DNA of 64,000 nt from Actinomycetes bacterium. GTDB lineage: Bacteria; Actinomycetota; Acidimicrobiia; Acidimicrobiales; RAAP-2. The notes beneath the pieces were generated by a model. That model did no database searches. It saw only the letters and a list, made by a program, of their open reading frames with translations, and was not told where the DNA came from. The DNA is taken from the NCBI GenBank assembly GCA_021791615.1, contig JAJYWG010000352.1:62330-126329 (forward strand), read 5' to 3'. The position numbers and the translations under genes were made by a program. Shown here in pieces: positions 25,832-39,113 of the stretch (position 1 is its first letter; each line of letters begins with the position of its first letter).

Positions 25832-27322
25832 TCAGATTTTGACCAGCTCGAAATCTTCCATGCGCGGTCGCGCCATCTCCTCACGGAACCGGTCGAAGCT
25901 CCATGGCCACGCCGCAGGGACGCCGCGGTCATCGAGGTACCAGCTCCGGCACCCGGTCACCCACACCGTTCGCTTCGCTGCTTCCACACGCTCAGCTTCA
26001 AACCGCTCGGCCGCGCTCGCGCTGGCGCTCACCAGGTGGAGCCCGTTGGTACACGCCTGGTCGACGAGCTGCATGATGTACGAAAACTGAAGCTCGGCGA
26101 CATCGATAAGCGAAAAGTTCCCCACAGGTCCGTTTGGGCCGTTGAGCATGAACAGGTTTGGAAAATCCGGGATGGAGATCGCGAGGTACGCGCTGGGACG
26201 GTCTGCCCATAGCTGGTCGAGAGCAATGCCGTCGCGCCCGGTCACTTCGATCGGGCGCATGAACCGGTCGACACGGAAGCCCGTCGCAAGGACAAGCACA
26301 TCGAGCTCGTGGAGCACCCCATCTTTGGTCCGGATGCCGCGCGCCTCGACGTGGTCGATGGGGTCGGTCACCAGGCGCGCATTGGGGTGCTGGATCGCCT
26401 GGTAGAAACCGGGGGAGACGATCAGACGCTTGCACGCCGCCCGGTACGACGGCCGCAGCTTCGCCCTGAGCTCAGGATCGCTGACGTTGGACTCGAGATT
26501 GGCGACGCACAGCTCTTCGAGGAGCTTGACCTCGGCGGAGTCCGCGTCGACGACGGCATTGGCGAAGTTCGCTTCGAACGTGTGGGCAAGCTCGTCACGG
26601 AGCGCCTGCATCGCGGAGGGGTCTTCGCGGAACAACCGGCGCTGCTCTTCTTCGATAGGTGGGTTGGGAACACCGAGCACCCATTGAGGGGTGCGCTGGA
26701 ACATGGTGAGCTTGCCGACAGTCTCGACGGCAGCGGTGACGATCTGCACGGCCGACGATCCCGTTCCGACCACGCCCATGCGGCAACCTGTCAGGGGCAC
26801 GCCGTGGTCCCAGCGTGCACTGTGGAAGACAGGACCCGCGAACTGATCCAACCCTGCGATGTCCGGGTACGCAGGGTGGTGAAGGACCCCGGTCGCGGCG
26901 ATGACGAAGTCTGCTCGATCCTTTTTGCCCGAGGCCGTCTCGACATCCCACCCACCGTCCCGGAACGTGAGACGGCTCACCTCGGTGTCGTACTCGATGT
27001 ACTTCTCCACGCCGTACCGGCGGGCGACATCTTCGAAGTACGCCGCGATCTCGGGACCGGGGGAGAACACGCGGCTCCAGTCCGGATTGGGTGCGAACGA
27101 GTAGCTGTAGAGGTGCGATGGCACATCGCACGCCACTCCGGGGTAGGTGTTCTCTCGCCACGTGCCGCCCAAACGGTCGGCCTTTTCGTACACAGTGAAG
27201 TCGGTGAGCCCGGCGTTGTGGAGCTGGATAGCGCTCAGCACCCCGGCCATCCCCGCACCCACGATCACAAAGCGTGGGCTCGAACCATGCCGGGAGCCCT
27301 TGGGCGCCCTCGGTGTCGTCAT
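25832..27322 (-). CDS. Flavin-containing (Baeyer-Villiger-type) monooxygenase
   Basis: 496 residues from ATG 27322, with GGAGGAG seven bases upstream (ATGs at 27337 and 27349 are in frame but lack it). FAD site FVIVGAGMAGVLSAIQL, RLGGTWRENTYPGVACD, NADPH site MGVVGTGSSAVQIV, and FxGxxxHxxxW-like signature FAGPVFHSARWDHGVP; the ATG-containing LDVLVLATGFRVD also fits. It inserts oxygen into a ketone or oxidises a heteroatom using NADPH and O2. Two operators for the adjacent TetR lie just upstream. Confidence 0.9.
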   Translation of the reverse strand: MTTPRAPKGSRHGSSPRFVIVGAGMAGVLSAIQLHNAGLTDFTVYEKADRLGGTWRENTYPGVACDVPSHLYSYSFAPNPDWSRVFSPGPEIAAYFEDVARRYGVEKYIEYDTEVSRLTFRDGGWDVETASGKKDRADFVIAATGVLHHPAYPDIAGLDQFAGPVFHSARWDHGVPLTGCRMGVVGTGSSAVQIVTAAVETVGKLTMFQRTPQWVLGVPNPPIEEEQRRLFREDPSAMQALRDELAHTFEANFANAVVDADSAEVKLLEELCVANLESNVSDPELRAKLRPSYRAACKRLIVSPGFYQAIQHPNARLVTDPIDHVEARGIRTKDGVLHELDVLVLATGFRVDRFMRPIEVTGRDGIALDQLWADRPSAYLAISIPDFPNLFMLNGPNGPVGNFSLIDVAELQFSYIMQLVDQACTNGLHLVSASASAAERFEAERVEAAKRTVWVTGCRSWYLDDRGVPAAWPWSFDRFREEMARPRMEDFELVKI

Positions 27323-27341
27323 CACGAGCTCCTCCATTTCA

Positions 27342-27378
27342 TTGGTCAAGTGCCCAAAATATTAGGACAAGTGTCCAG
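27342..27378. promoter_or_regulatory. Two TetR-type operators upstream of the monooxygenase
   Basis: TTGGTCAAGTGCCCAA (27342-27357) and TAGGACAAGTGTCCAG (27363-27378) are 16-bp near-palindromes 21 bp apart, i.e. two helical turns. They lie in the short gap between the TetR stop and the monooxygenase start. A third copy precedes tetR. Confidence 0.65.
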
Positions 27379-27388
27379 CCTCGTCCAC

Positions 27389-28033
27389 TCAACCCGGCAA
27401 AGGGTCCACGCCGCTCAGGAGGGCGACATGCTGGACCACGGTCGCGACGTCGACGCCGCGTACGGGCTCTTGCATACCGGCGCCGAACAGGTAGCAGGTC
27501 ACGACGAGCGAGCGTTCGGAGGCTCCCGACACTCCGGCGTCCGACAGGAGCTCGGCGATATATGAGGTGAGTAGACCGTGCACGGTGCGAAGCGGTTCGG
27601 TCCGCCGGGCTCTCGTGCACGCTGCCCAGTAGTCCAGCCACAGAGGCATGAGCGTACGGTCGCCATGGGCAAACGGCTCCAGCGAGGCGATGATCACCCG
27701 CCAGAAGCGTTCCGCTGGTCGAGGCTGAGCTGGTGAAGCCTGCGCAGCGGCACTGCGTAGCCACGAGATCCATCCCCGGGTCGCTTGCGCCATTGCCATA
27801 TCGACGATCTCGTCCACATCACGGAAGTAGTAGTGGACGGCGCCCTTGGAGACACCCGCGGCACTTGCGATGGCGCGGGCCGTACACCGGTGCACCCCAT
27901 CTCGCAGCAGCACCTCCACCGCAGCCGAGACGATCTCGTCTCGCTTGGCCAGGTGGTTCGGCGAAGGACCGGCGCGCCCACGATCCCGTGGCGAAAGCGC
28001 CGCGCGTGCTTGCGCAACCCCTGTTTGCGACAC
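27389..28033 (-). CDS. TetR-family transcriptional regulator
   Basis: 214 residues from GTG 28033 (GTG 28048, after GGGGG, is an alternative). The N-terminal HTH reads HLAKRDEIVSAAVEVLLRDG then CTARAIASAAGVSKGAVHYYF, canonical for TetR. The C-terminal ligand domain is typical in length and resembles BetI-like members (LMPLWLDYWAACTRARRTEP). It probably represses itself and the downstream monooxygenase through shared 16-bp sites. Ligand unknown. Confidence 0.88.
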   Translation of the reverse strand: MSQTGVAQARAALSPRDRGRAGPSPNHLAKRDEIVSAAVEVLLRDGVHRCTARAIASAAGVSKGAVHYYFRDVDEIVDMAMAQATRGWISWLRSAAAQASPAQPRPAERFWRVIIASLEPFAHGDRTLMPLWLDYWAACTRARRTEPLRTVHGLLTSYIAELLSDAGVSGASERSLVVTCYLFGAGMQEPVRGVDVATVVQHVALLSGVDPLPG

Positions 28034-28065
28034 GGCCCAGGGTATCACGGGAAGGCCCCCATTTG

Positions 28066-28081
28066 TTGGGCAGGTGTCCAA
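28066..28081. promoter_or_regulatory. TetR-type operator upstream of tetR
   Basis: TTGGGCAGGTGTCCAA, a 16-bp near-palindrome matching the two sites at 27342 and 27363 (consensus TTGGnCARGTGYCCAA). It lies 33 bases from the GTG at 28033, well placed for autorepression. Confidence 0.65.
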
Positions 28082-28229
28082 TTCGATGAGCTCGTGGCCG
28101 GCAAATGTCCCGGGCTCCCTGAGCAACCGGGATCGCCATGGGCGGCCACCAGGACATGGCAACGGACCCGGTCGCCGGACGTCGAGCAAAGGTCGCAGCG
28201 GCGGCGCTTCGCGCAGCCCGAAGCGCCGC

Positions 28230-28652
28230 TCAGCGGCCGATCATCCCGTAGGCGCGTTCGATCCGGAGGCTCGCGACCAACCTGCGCTCTTCGACCATGA
28301 CCTTGCGGTACTCGTCCCAGTCGGAGTGCTCCTCACCGCGTATTCGCCTGTACAAGGCGATCAGCTGCTCGACGGTGGCATCACGCGGCTCGTTGGCGAC
28401 CTCGGAGAGCTCGACATCGCCGTCGAGCACCACGTACGACCAGAAGTTCTCCCCCACCACGTAGAGCGACGCCCGAGGATCACGTTGGAGGTTTCGAGTC
28501 TTGGCTCGGGTCTCGGTCACCGAGATCCGAGCGAACCCCTCGTCGATGGCATAGAGGATGTTCGAGAGCTGCGGACGACCGTCGCGCCGGATCGTTGCCA
28601 AGACGCCCTGATGCCGCTGCTCGGCAAATGCCAACGCTGCGGGCAGGTCCAC
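28230..28652 (-). CDS. PPOX-class (probably F420-dependent) flavin/deazaflavin oxidoreductase
   Basis: 140 residues, GTG start. Split-barrel fold: GVLATIRRDGRPQLSNILYA, KTRNLQRDPRASLYVVG, and EYRKVMVEERRLVASLRIER. This pattern is common in actinobacterial F420-dependent PPOX reductases such as Rv1155/Rv2074-like proteins. The start lies 15 bases after the stop of the cNMP-binding gene, so they form an operon. Cofactor choice (F420 or FMN) is inferred from family and lineage. Confidence 0.82.
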   Translation of the reverse strand: MDLPAALAFAEQRHQGVLATIRRDGRPQLSNILYAIDEGFARISVTETRAKTRNLQRDPRASLYVVGENFWSYVVLDGDVELSEVANEPRDATVEQLIALYRRIRGEEHSDWDEYRKVMVEERRLVASLRIERAYGMIGR

Positions 28653-28667
28653 TGGTCCGAGCGATTC

Positions 28668-29102
28668 TCAGTGCGAGATGAGTGATGCCGCTTTGGCGTC
28701 GGACTCGCGGAGCCGGGTGGCCGTCGCAGCCAGCAGTTTGCGGGCCAGTTGTGGGACGGCATCGAGAACTCCGTTGAACTGACGTTGGCCAAGCACCAAG
28801 AGGAGCATCTCGGTCTCCGAGACGACCGTGGCCGAACGTGGCCGACGGTCCAAGAGCGCGAGCTCGCCGAAGTACTGCCCTGGGCCGAGAGTGGCGATGC
28901 GCCGTCCTCGCCGACGCACCGCCGCCTGCCCTTCGACGATGATGAAGAACTCCCGTCCGATGGTCCCCTCTTCACAGAGCATCCGACCCGGAGGGACGGC
29001 GACCTCTTCGAGGGCTCGGCGGATCGTTCGCAGCTCACGTGCGGAGCACGTGGAGAACAGCCAGATCTGCGAGAGGTCGAGGTCATGGGGTCCGTTCGCC
29101 AT
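28668..29102 (-). CDS. Single cyclic-nucleotide-binding domain protein
   Basis: 144 residues from ATG 29102; TACCCT ends six bases upstream, suggesting a leaderless mRNA. The sequence is one cNMP-binding beta-barrel: IGREFFIIVEGQAAVRRRG, phosphate-binding cassette FGELALLDRRPRSATVVS, with the Arg expected for cyclic phosphate contact. There is no DNA-binding HTH, unlike Crp. It may sense cAMP or act as a regulatory subunit; partner unknown. Operonic with the PPOX gene. Confidence 0.82.
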   Translation of the reverse strand: MANGPHDLDLSQIWLFSTCSARELRTIRRALEEVAVPPGRMLCEEGTIGREFFIIVEGQAAVRRRGRRIATLGPGQYFGELALLDRRPRSATVVSETEMLLLVLGQRQFNGVLDAVPQLARKLLAATATRLRESDAKAASLISH

Positions 29103-29420
29103 GGAGAGAGGGTAGCGCCACATCGGCGCGCATGCTCGGCCGACTGTGCTCCCGCCCCCCGGGCACGTTGCCGGCAACCTCGAGCCCGTGCGCCGAGGGC
29201 CGAGGGCCGAGGGAAGCCGAGATCGCCGAGGGTGCCGGAGGCCGCTGTTCACATGCTCGAAACATCGACGTAGCAGGCCGGAAACCAGCCCTCTCCATAC
29301 TGTCGGCGGCAAGCGAAGTTCAGCGGTGGGTGATCCGGGTGTGCTCTTGCCACTGGGGCATCCACCCGTCGCCAGAGCCACTGAAGACGACTGAAGACCA
29401 CTGCGAGAGGAGCTCGAGGC
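29103..29420. other. 318-bp regulatory gap between cNMP-binding gene and amt
   Basis: No protein gene. Holds the divergent cNMP-gene promoter, GCCGAGG(G) short repeats (29194-29235), a GlnR-type box and a candidate amt promoter (CATACT at 29296-29301). Confidence 0.55.
29248..29285 (+). promoter_or_regulatory. GlnR-type nitrogen-control box upstream of amt-glnB
   Basis: The pattern is TTCAC-n6-GAAAC-n6-GTAGC-n6-GAAAC with exact six-base spacers, matching the actinobacterial GlnR consensus gTnAc-n6-GaAAc repeated twice. Both GAAAC halves are perfect; the others deviate by one base each. It lies about 10-50 bases upstream of CATACT and about 135 bases before the amt start. Confidence 0.6.
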
Positions 29421-30830
29421 GTGCAGACCGTGGCCGCGTACATCCCCTATCCCCACTGGCTGAATTCCGGCGACAATACCTGGCAGCTCGTGGCGGCGAC
29501 CCTGGTCGGCCTCATGAGCTTGCCGGGCCTGGCCGTCCTCTACGGAGGGCTCGTCCAGCGGAAGTGGGTGGTCAACACCATGCTCATGGCCTTTGCCGGA
29601 TTCAGCATGGTCCTTATCGTCTGGGTGCTCTGGGCATACAACATGGGGTTCTCCAGCCAGACGTTCGGACTGTTCGGCGCTCACGGGACCGGCTTCTTCA
29701 ACAATCTGGTCGGCAAGCCGTGGCCGATCACCAGCCACTTCGGCGAACAGAACCAGGCGACTTCGTTGGCGCAGACCGACGTGCCATTCCACTTCCCCAA
29801 CGCAACCCTCGCGTACTTCCAGGTGGTCTTCGCAGCGATCACCCCGCTGCTGTTCCTCGGAAGCATTCTCGGGAGGATGAAGTTCAAGGCGTGGTTGCTG
29901 TTCGTCCCCCTGTGGATCACCTTCGTCTACGCGGTGAACGCCAAGCTCTTGTGGGGTGGCGGGTTCTTCGCCATGAAGGGCGCCGTCGACTACTCCGGCG
30001 GGTACGTCATCCACCTGGCCGCCGGGGTCACCGGGTTCGTCCTGGCGTGGATGGTCGGGCCTCGACTGAAGCGAGACCGTGACCACGGCGTCCCCCACAA
30101 CCTCATGCTGGTGGCGGTGGGGGCCGGCATCCTGTGGCTGGGCTGGAACGGGTTCAACGGCGGCGACCCGTTCTACGCCGGAGTTGACGCTGCTTCGGCC
30201 GTCCTCAACACGAACTTGGCGACCGCGGCAGGCCTTCTCACCTGGATGTTCTGGGACATGGTCGGCACCCGCCAGCGCAAGCCGACCTTCCTCGGCGCCA
30301 TCAACGGGATGATCTGCGGTCTGGTCGGGATCACCCCTTCGGCTGGGTGGGTGGACGGCTATGGCGCCATCCTGGTCGGTCTCATCTGCTCGACCATCGT
30401 GTGGGTGGCCTGGAACTACCTCTCCCGTGTCCGCCCGTTCTCCAAGGTGGACGACGCCCTCGGGGTGGTCTACACCCATGGCATCGCCGGACTGGTGGGT
30501 GGTCTTCTCGTCGGCTTCCTGGCCGATCCGGGAATGGTCGAGTACATCGGTGTGGGCAAGACGCCATCGGTCGTCGTGAACGGACTGTTCTATACGGGTT
30601 CGTGGCACCAGGAGTGGGAGCAGTTCCTGGCCGCGGTGTGGATCATCTGCTTCACGGCAGCAATGACGGTGATCCTGGCCACGATCACCAAGCTGGTCTG
30701 CCGGGGGCTGCGAGAAAAGGATGCAGTCCTGGAGATCGGTGACGTGGCGATCCACGACGAAGAGGTCTACCCCCAAGAGACCTTCGCCGAACGAGTCTCG
30801 GCCATGACCTCCTTGGTCGACCGTGAGTAG
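29421..30830 (+). CDS. amt: Ammonium transporter Amt
   Basis: 469 residues, GTG start after GAGAGGAGCTCGAG. About eleven to twelve membrane helices; Amt signatures include SLPGLAVLYGGLVQRK, DYSGGYVIHLAAGVTGFVLA (pore His) and the second pore His in GVVYTHGIAGLVGG. The C-terminal cytoplasmic tail is about 45 residues. It moves ammonium/ammonia inward and is gated by the PII protein encoded next. Control by the upstream GlnR-type box is likely. Confidence 0.95.
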   Translation: MQTVAAYIPYPHWLNSGDNTWQLVAATLVGLMSLPGLAVLYGGLVQRKWVVNTMLMAFAGFSMVLIVWVLWAYNMGFSSQTFGLFGAHGTGFFNNLVGKPWPITSHFGEQNQATSLAQTDVPFHFPNATLAYFQVVFAAITPLLFLGSILGRMKFKAWLLFVPLWITFVYAVNAKLLWGGGFFAMKGAVDYSGGYVIHLAAGVTGFVLAWMVGPRLKRDRDHGVPHNLMLVAVGAGILWLGWNGFNGGDPFYAGVDAASAVLNTNLATAAGLLTWMFWDMVGTRQRKPTFLGAINGMICGLVGITPSAGWVDGYGAILVGLICSTIVWVAWNYLSRVRPFSKVDDALGVVYTHGIAGLVGGLLVGFLADPGMVEYIGVGKTPSVVVNGLFYTGSWHQEWEQFLAAVWIICFTAAMTVILATITKLVCRGLREKDAVLEIGDVAIHDEEVYPQETFAERVSAMTSLVDRE

Positions 30831-30908
30831 TCGGGGACGCACGGTGGATGTGGGTACGGTTACGGGTGGGCAGCGCTCGGAGAGGTGGGGAAGTGTGTCG
30901 AGGAATGA

Positions 30909-31265
<357 letters not shown>

Positions 31266-31271
31266 ACCAGT

Positions 31272-31339
31272 GGGTTCGGCCCACCCGGTCCAAGTGGGGC
31301 ACTAGCGGGGTTCGGCCCACCCGGTCCGACTGGGGCACT
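31272..31339. repeat. Two 32-bp direct repeats forming tandem UUCG-type hairpins between glnB and gpmA
   Basis: GGGTTCGGCCCACCCGGTCC plus twelve bases ending GGGGCACT occurs at 31272-31303 and 31308-31339 (36-bp period, about two mismatches). Each copy contains GGG-TTCGG-CCC; the first extends to GTGGG/CCCAC. Lying between convergent genes, they may end transcription or protect the 3' end; there is no U-tract. Confidence 0.7.
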
Positions 31340-31358
31340 CGGGTTCTCACGGGTCTGG

Positions 31359-32069
31359 TCAGTCGCTGCCAAGGTAACCGGCGTCGATCACCGAGAGGTC
31401 GCCGTCGAGGCGGTAGCGGTAGGGCAGGCCGGTCGGTATCTCGAGGTCCACGATGTCGGCGTCGGGGATGCCGTCGATGTGCTTGCGTAGGGCCCGCAAG
31501 CTGTTGCCGTGCGCCACGACCAGTACCGCCGAGCCTCGAGCGCCGGCGACGAAGAGGTCCGGGACGATGACGTCCTGCCAGTAGGGCAGCATCCGGCTGA
31601 CGACGTCGGCCAGGCATTCGGTCGATGGCAGCGCCTCGGCCGGGACATCGCGGTAACGAGCATCGAGATCCGCGCGGCGCGGGTCGCCCCCGGGGAGCGG
31701 GGGCGGGGGGGTGTCGTAGCTGCGGCGCCAGATCCGCACCTGGTCGGCCCCGTAGGCACGCGCGGTCTCTTCCTTGTTCTTGCCCTGGAGATCCCCGTAG
31801 TGGCGCTCGTTCAGGCGCCAGTGCCGGCGAACCGGTAACCAGCTCAGCCCGGCGGTGGCGAGAGCCAGCTCGGCCGTGCGGATCGCACGGGTGAGGACCG
31901 AGGTGTGGACGGCGGCGAGGTCCAGATCGACTTGCGCAGCCAGGAGCCGGCCCGCCCGGATGGCCTCCGCCTCCCCGGCGGGCGTGAGCCCGACGTCGTG
32001 CCAGCCGGTGAACAGGTTCGCGGCATTCCATTCCGATTCGCCGTGGCGGAGGAGCACCAGGTCGGGCAC
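31359..32069 (-). CDS. gpmA: 2,3-bisphosphoglycerate-dependent phosphoglycerate mutase
   Basis: 236 residues from GTG 32069; TACGCT ends six bases upstream, so it is likely leaderless. Phosphohistidine motif [34 protein letters not shown] and second catalytic His in [17 protein letters not shown]. It interconverts 3- and 2-phosphoglycerate in glycolysis and gluconeogenesis. The repeat-hairpin array lies 20 bases after its stop. Confidence 0.95.
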   Translation of the reverse strand: MPDLVLLRHGESEWNAANLFTGWHDVGLTPAGEAEAIRAGRLLAAQVDLDLAAVHTSVLTRAIRTAELALATAGLSWLPVRRHWRLNERHYGDLQGKNKEETARAYGADQVRIWRRSYDTPPPPLPGGDPRRADLDARYRDVPAEALPSTECLADVVSRMLPYWQDVIVPDLFVAGARGSAVLVVAHGNSLRALRKHIDGIPDADIVDLEIPTGLPYRYRLDGDLSVIDAGYLGSD

Positions 32070-32165
32070 TTGACAAGCGTAGCGCTCCGGCAGGATCCGA
32101 CCGCAGATCTTCCGGAAGCAGTGGGAAAGATATAGAAAACATGCATCAGCCCGGCTCAACTTTGC

Positions 32166-32171
32166 TATACT
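32166..32171 (+). promoter_or_regulatory. Candidate -10 element for dnaK operon
   Basis: TATACT in an AT-rich patch, 65 bases before dnaK. A matching -35 is weak, and neither a CIRCE element nor a clear HAIR inverted repeat was found, although hspR lies in the operon. Confidence 0.4.
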
Positions 32172-32235
32172 GCTGGTTAGTAGAGTCGGCGCAGCCGGCA
32201 CACAGGCAAGACAGACCGGAAAGATGGGAGTAGCG

Positions 32236-34079
<1,844 letters not shown>

Positions 34080-34083
<4 letters not shown>

Positions 34084-34853
34084 CCTTCCGCTCTGAGCCG
34101 GCGCCCGAGGACAGGGCCGCGGCCCACCACGAACGCGGCCCGGAGACCGGTCTATGGCCGGAACGGACCGAGGACCTGGCGGACCCGGTCGACGACGGGA
34201 TCGCCGTCGGGGTGCCTGCCGGACCCGAGGCCGAGCACGGCGCCCGAGAGACCGAGGGGTTCTCTTCAGGCGACAGCGCGGCCACCGTCGATCATCTGCG
34301 GGCTGAACGAGACGAGTACCTGGGCGCGCTCCAGCGTCTCCAGGCGGACTTCGAGAACTACCGCAAGCGGGTGCAGCGCCAGCAGGAGGAGCAGGAGGCG
34401 CGTGCGGCGGCCTCGTTGGTGGCCAAGGTCTTTCCGGTCCTCGACACGCTGGACCTGGCGCTCGCCCATCTGACCGGCGCCACCGAACGGGACCCTGCCG
34501 AGGAGGCGGGGGCCCTCGAGCAGGCACGGTCCCAGATGCTCGACATCCTGGGAAAGGAAGGCCTCGAGCGCGTGGACGCCGCGGGGGTCGAGTTCGACCC
34601 CGAAGTCCACGACGCCGTCGCCCACGCGGCGGAACGTTCCGACGCGCCCGGCGCCCCCGACCACAGCACCGGCGTCCCCGAGCAGGCCGGCGCACCCCAC
34701 CACAGCACCGGCGCACCCGACGATGGAGATACCCCAGCACGTGAGCCCGAGCCGGCACCGGTCCCGGCGCTGGCCGTCGACGAGGTGCTCCGAGCCGGTT
34801 ATCGCTGGAGGGGACAGGTGCTGCGGCCGGCGATGGTGCGCGTCCGGGGGTGA
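34080..34853 (+). CDS. grpE: Nucleotide exchange factor GrpE, with C-terminal domain insertion
   Basis: 257 residues. Acidic disordered N-terminus, long helix ([21 protein letters not shown]), then the beta domain [12 protein letters not shown] ... [18 protein letters not shown]. Between these strands lies an unusual Pro/Ala/Thr-rich insertion of about 45 residues (34636-34765) containing two similar HSTG blocks. It releases ADP from DnaK. Overlaps dnaK and is followed by dnaJ after nine bases. Confidence 0.95.
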
Positions 34854-34862
34854 GCTGAAGCG

Positions 34863-36068
34863 ATGGCGGCCCAGCGCGAATGGTTCGAGAAGGACTATTA
34901 CCAGGTCCTCGGCGTCTCCTCGACGGCCTCGGCCAAGGAGATCACCAAGGCCTACCGCCAGCTGGCGAAGCGCTACCACCCCGATGCCAATCCCGGTTCC
35001 GAAGACCGGTTCAAGGAGATCTCCTCGGCGTACGACGTCCTCGGCGATCCGGTCCGGCGCAAGGAGTACGACGAGGTGCGGCGCCTCGGCCCGATCGCCG
35101 GCGGGTTCGGAGGGACCGGTGCCGGGGGGTTCGGCCGTCCAGGGGGGACCGGGGGCACGTTCCGAGTCGAGGACCTCGGCGACCTGGGTGATCTCTTCGG
35201 CGGTCTGTTCGGCGGGAGCCGCAGCACGCGAAGGCGGACGCGCGCCCCGCAGCGGGGCGCCGACATCGAGACCGAGCTGCACTTGGAGTTCGCCGACGCC
35301 GTGCGCGGGGTGACGGCCACGGTGAACGTGACCGAGGACGTCGTCTGCCACACGTGCTCGGGTAGCGGCGCCGCACCGGGGACGGGGACCCATCCGTGTG
35401 AGCGCTGTGGAGGGAAGGGCACCCTCGACGACAACCAGGGCCTCTTCTCCCTCAGCACCGTGTGCCCGGTCTGCCACGGACGGGGTGTCACGGTCGACAC
35501 CCCGTGCCCGACGTGCAAGGGAACCGGGACGGAGCGCCGGACCCGCAAAGTGAAGGTGCGCATCCCCCCCGGCGTAGAGGACGGCCAGCGGATCCGGGTC
35601 AAAGGCCGTGGCTCGCCGGGCCAGGGTGTTGCTCCGCCGGGTGATCTGTACGTGGTCGTGAGAGTCGGGAAGGACGCGCGTTTCGGGCGCCGTGGCCGGA
35701 ACCTGACGATCACCGTGCCCGTCACGTTCCCCCAGGCGGCTCTCGGCAGCACGATCACGGTGCCCACGCTGGACGAGCCCGTGACCCTGCGAGTGCCGCC
35801 GGGAACCCAGCCCGGGACCCACTTGCGTGTGAAGGGCCGGGGCGTGCCGAGCGGGGGAGGGCGCAACGGAGCCGGCCCGGGCGATCTGCTCGTGCGGGTG
35901 GAGGTGCAGGTGCCCAAGGCGATGACCGATGAGCAGCGGGCCGCCGTCGAGGCGCTCGACCAGGCGCTCGACGGTGCGCGTGACGGTGCGCGTGACGCCA
36001 ACCGCGCCGGCTCGGGTACCGCTCCCGGCGGTGAGCGCGATGCAGCGGGCAAGGGGAAGTCCCGATGA
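34863..36068 (+). CDS. dnaJ: Chaperone DnaJ (type I)
   Basis: 401 residues. J domain with HPD in KRYHPDAN (about residues 10-75), Gly/Phe-rich linker ([14 protein letters not shown]), four zinc motifs ([24 protein letters not shown] and CPTCKGTG), and the two C-terminal beta domains. The C-terminal 30 residues are low-complexity with [13 protein letters not shown]. Stimulates DnaK ATPase and delivers substrates. The stop overlaps hspR (ATGA). Confidence 0.97.
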   Translation: MAAQREWFEKDYYQVLGVSSTASAKEITKAYRQLAKRYHPDANPGSEDRFKEISSAYDVLGDPVRRKEYDEVRRLGPIAGGFGGTGAGGFGRPGGTGGTFRVEDLGDLGDLFGGLFGGSRSTRRRTRAPQRGADIETELHLEFADAVRGVTATVNVTEDVVCHTCSGSGAAPGTGTHPCERCGGKGTLDDNQGLFSLSTVCPVCHGRGVTVDTPCPTCKGTGTERRTRKVKVRIPPGVEDGQRIRVKGRGSPGQGVAPPGDLYVVVRVGKDARFGRRGRNLTITVPVTFPQAALGSTITVPTLDEPVTLRVPPGTQPGTHLRVKGRGVPSGGGRNGAGPGDLLVRVEVQVPKAMTDEQRAAVEALDQALDGARDGARDANRAGSGTAPGGERDAAGKGKSR

Positions 36069-36526
36069 CGGCGGGGCAGGCTCCTTGGCGCCTCCGGACG
36101 GGTACCCCCGGCACAGCTCGTACCCCATCGACCGACGACGGCAGGGCTCTCTACGTCATCTCGGTGGCAGCCGAGCTGGCCGGCGTCCATCCCCAGACGC
36201 TCAGGGTCTACGAGCGCCGGGGACTGCTCGACCCGTCGCGCACCAGCGGGGGCAGCCGGCGCTTCTCCGATCGCGACCTGGAGCGCCTCCGCCGCATCCA
36301 AGAGCTCACGGCGGCGGGTCTCAACCTCGAAGGGGTGCGGCGGGTCCTGGCCCTCGAGGCCGAGGTGTCCCGCCTCGAAGCAGAGCTGAGCCGGGTGCGA
36401 GCCGAGGCCCGCGAGGCGGTCGAGCGCACCCACCGCCAATATCGCCGGGACCTCGTACCCGTCAACCAGGCACCGGTCCCATTGGATGTCGCCCGCCGCC
36501 TGCGGGCGCGGAGCTCGAGGAGCTGA
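36065..36526 (+). CDS. hspR: MerR-family heat-shock repressor HspR
   Basis: 153 residues. After a 28-residue variable N-terminus, the MerR HTH/wing reads [20 protein letters not shown] then [21 protein letters not shown], nearly identical to HspR, followed by a coiled-coil ([20 protein letters not shown]). It represses the dnaK operon and clpB in actinobacteria by binding HAIR elements with DnaK as co-repressor. No HAIR element could be identified by eye upstream of dnaK. Confidence 0.93.
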   Translation: MTAGQAPWRLRTGTPGTARTPSTDDGRALYVISVAAELAGVHPQTLRVYERRGLLDPSRTSGGSRRFSDRDLERLRRIQELTAAGLNLEGVRRVLALEAEVSRLEAELSRVRAEAREAVERTHRQYRRDLVPVNQAPVPLDVARRLRARSSRS

Positions 36527-36530
36527 GGGC

Positions 36531-39020
<2,490 letters not shown>

Positions 39021-39113
39021 CCGTCGGGAACCCGATCGAGCGGAACCATGCGAGCATTCTCCCGGCGCGGTACACTGCCGTGTAATCCGTAGTCACGAGC
39101 GGAGGAATGACGC

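Noticed and set aside
28668..30842. 724-codon minus-strand open frame antisense to amt
   Set aside because: Its composition is that of a GC-rich shadow frame. The plus strand holds clear Amt motifs. Only the last 144 codons (cNMP-binding protein) are real.
32140..32235. CIRCE or HAIR element before dnaK
   Set aside because: Looked for TTAGCACTC-n9 and CTTGAGT-n7-ACTCAAG patterns; neither was seen.
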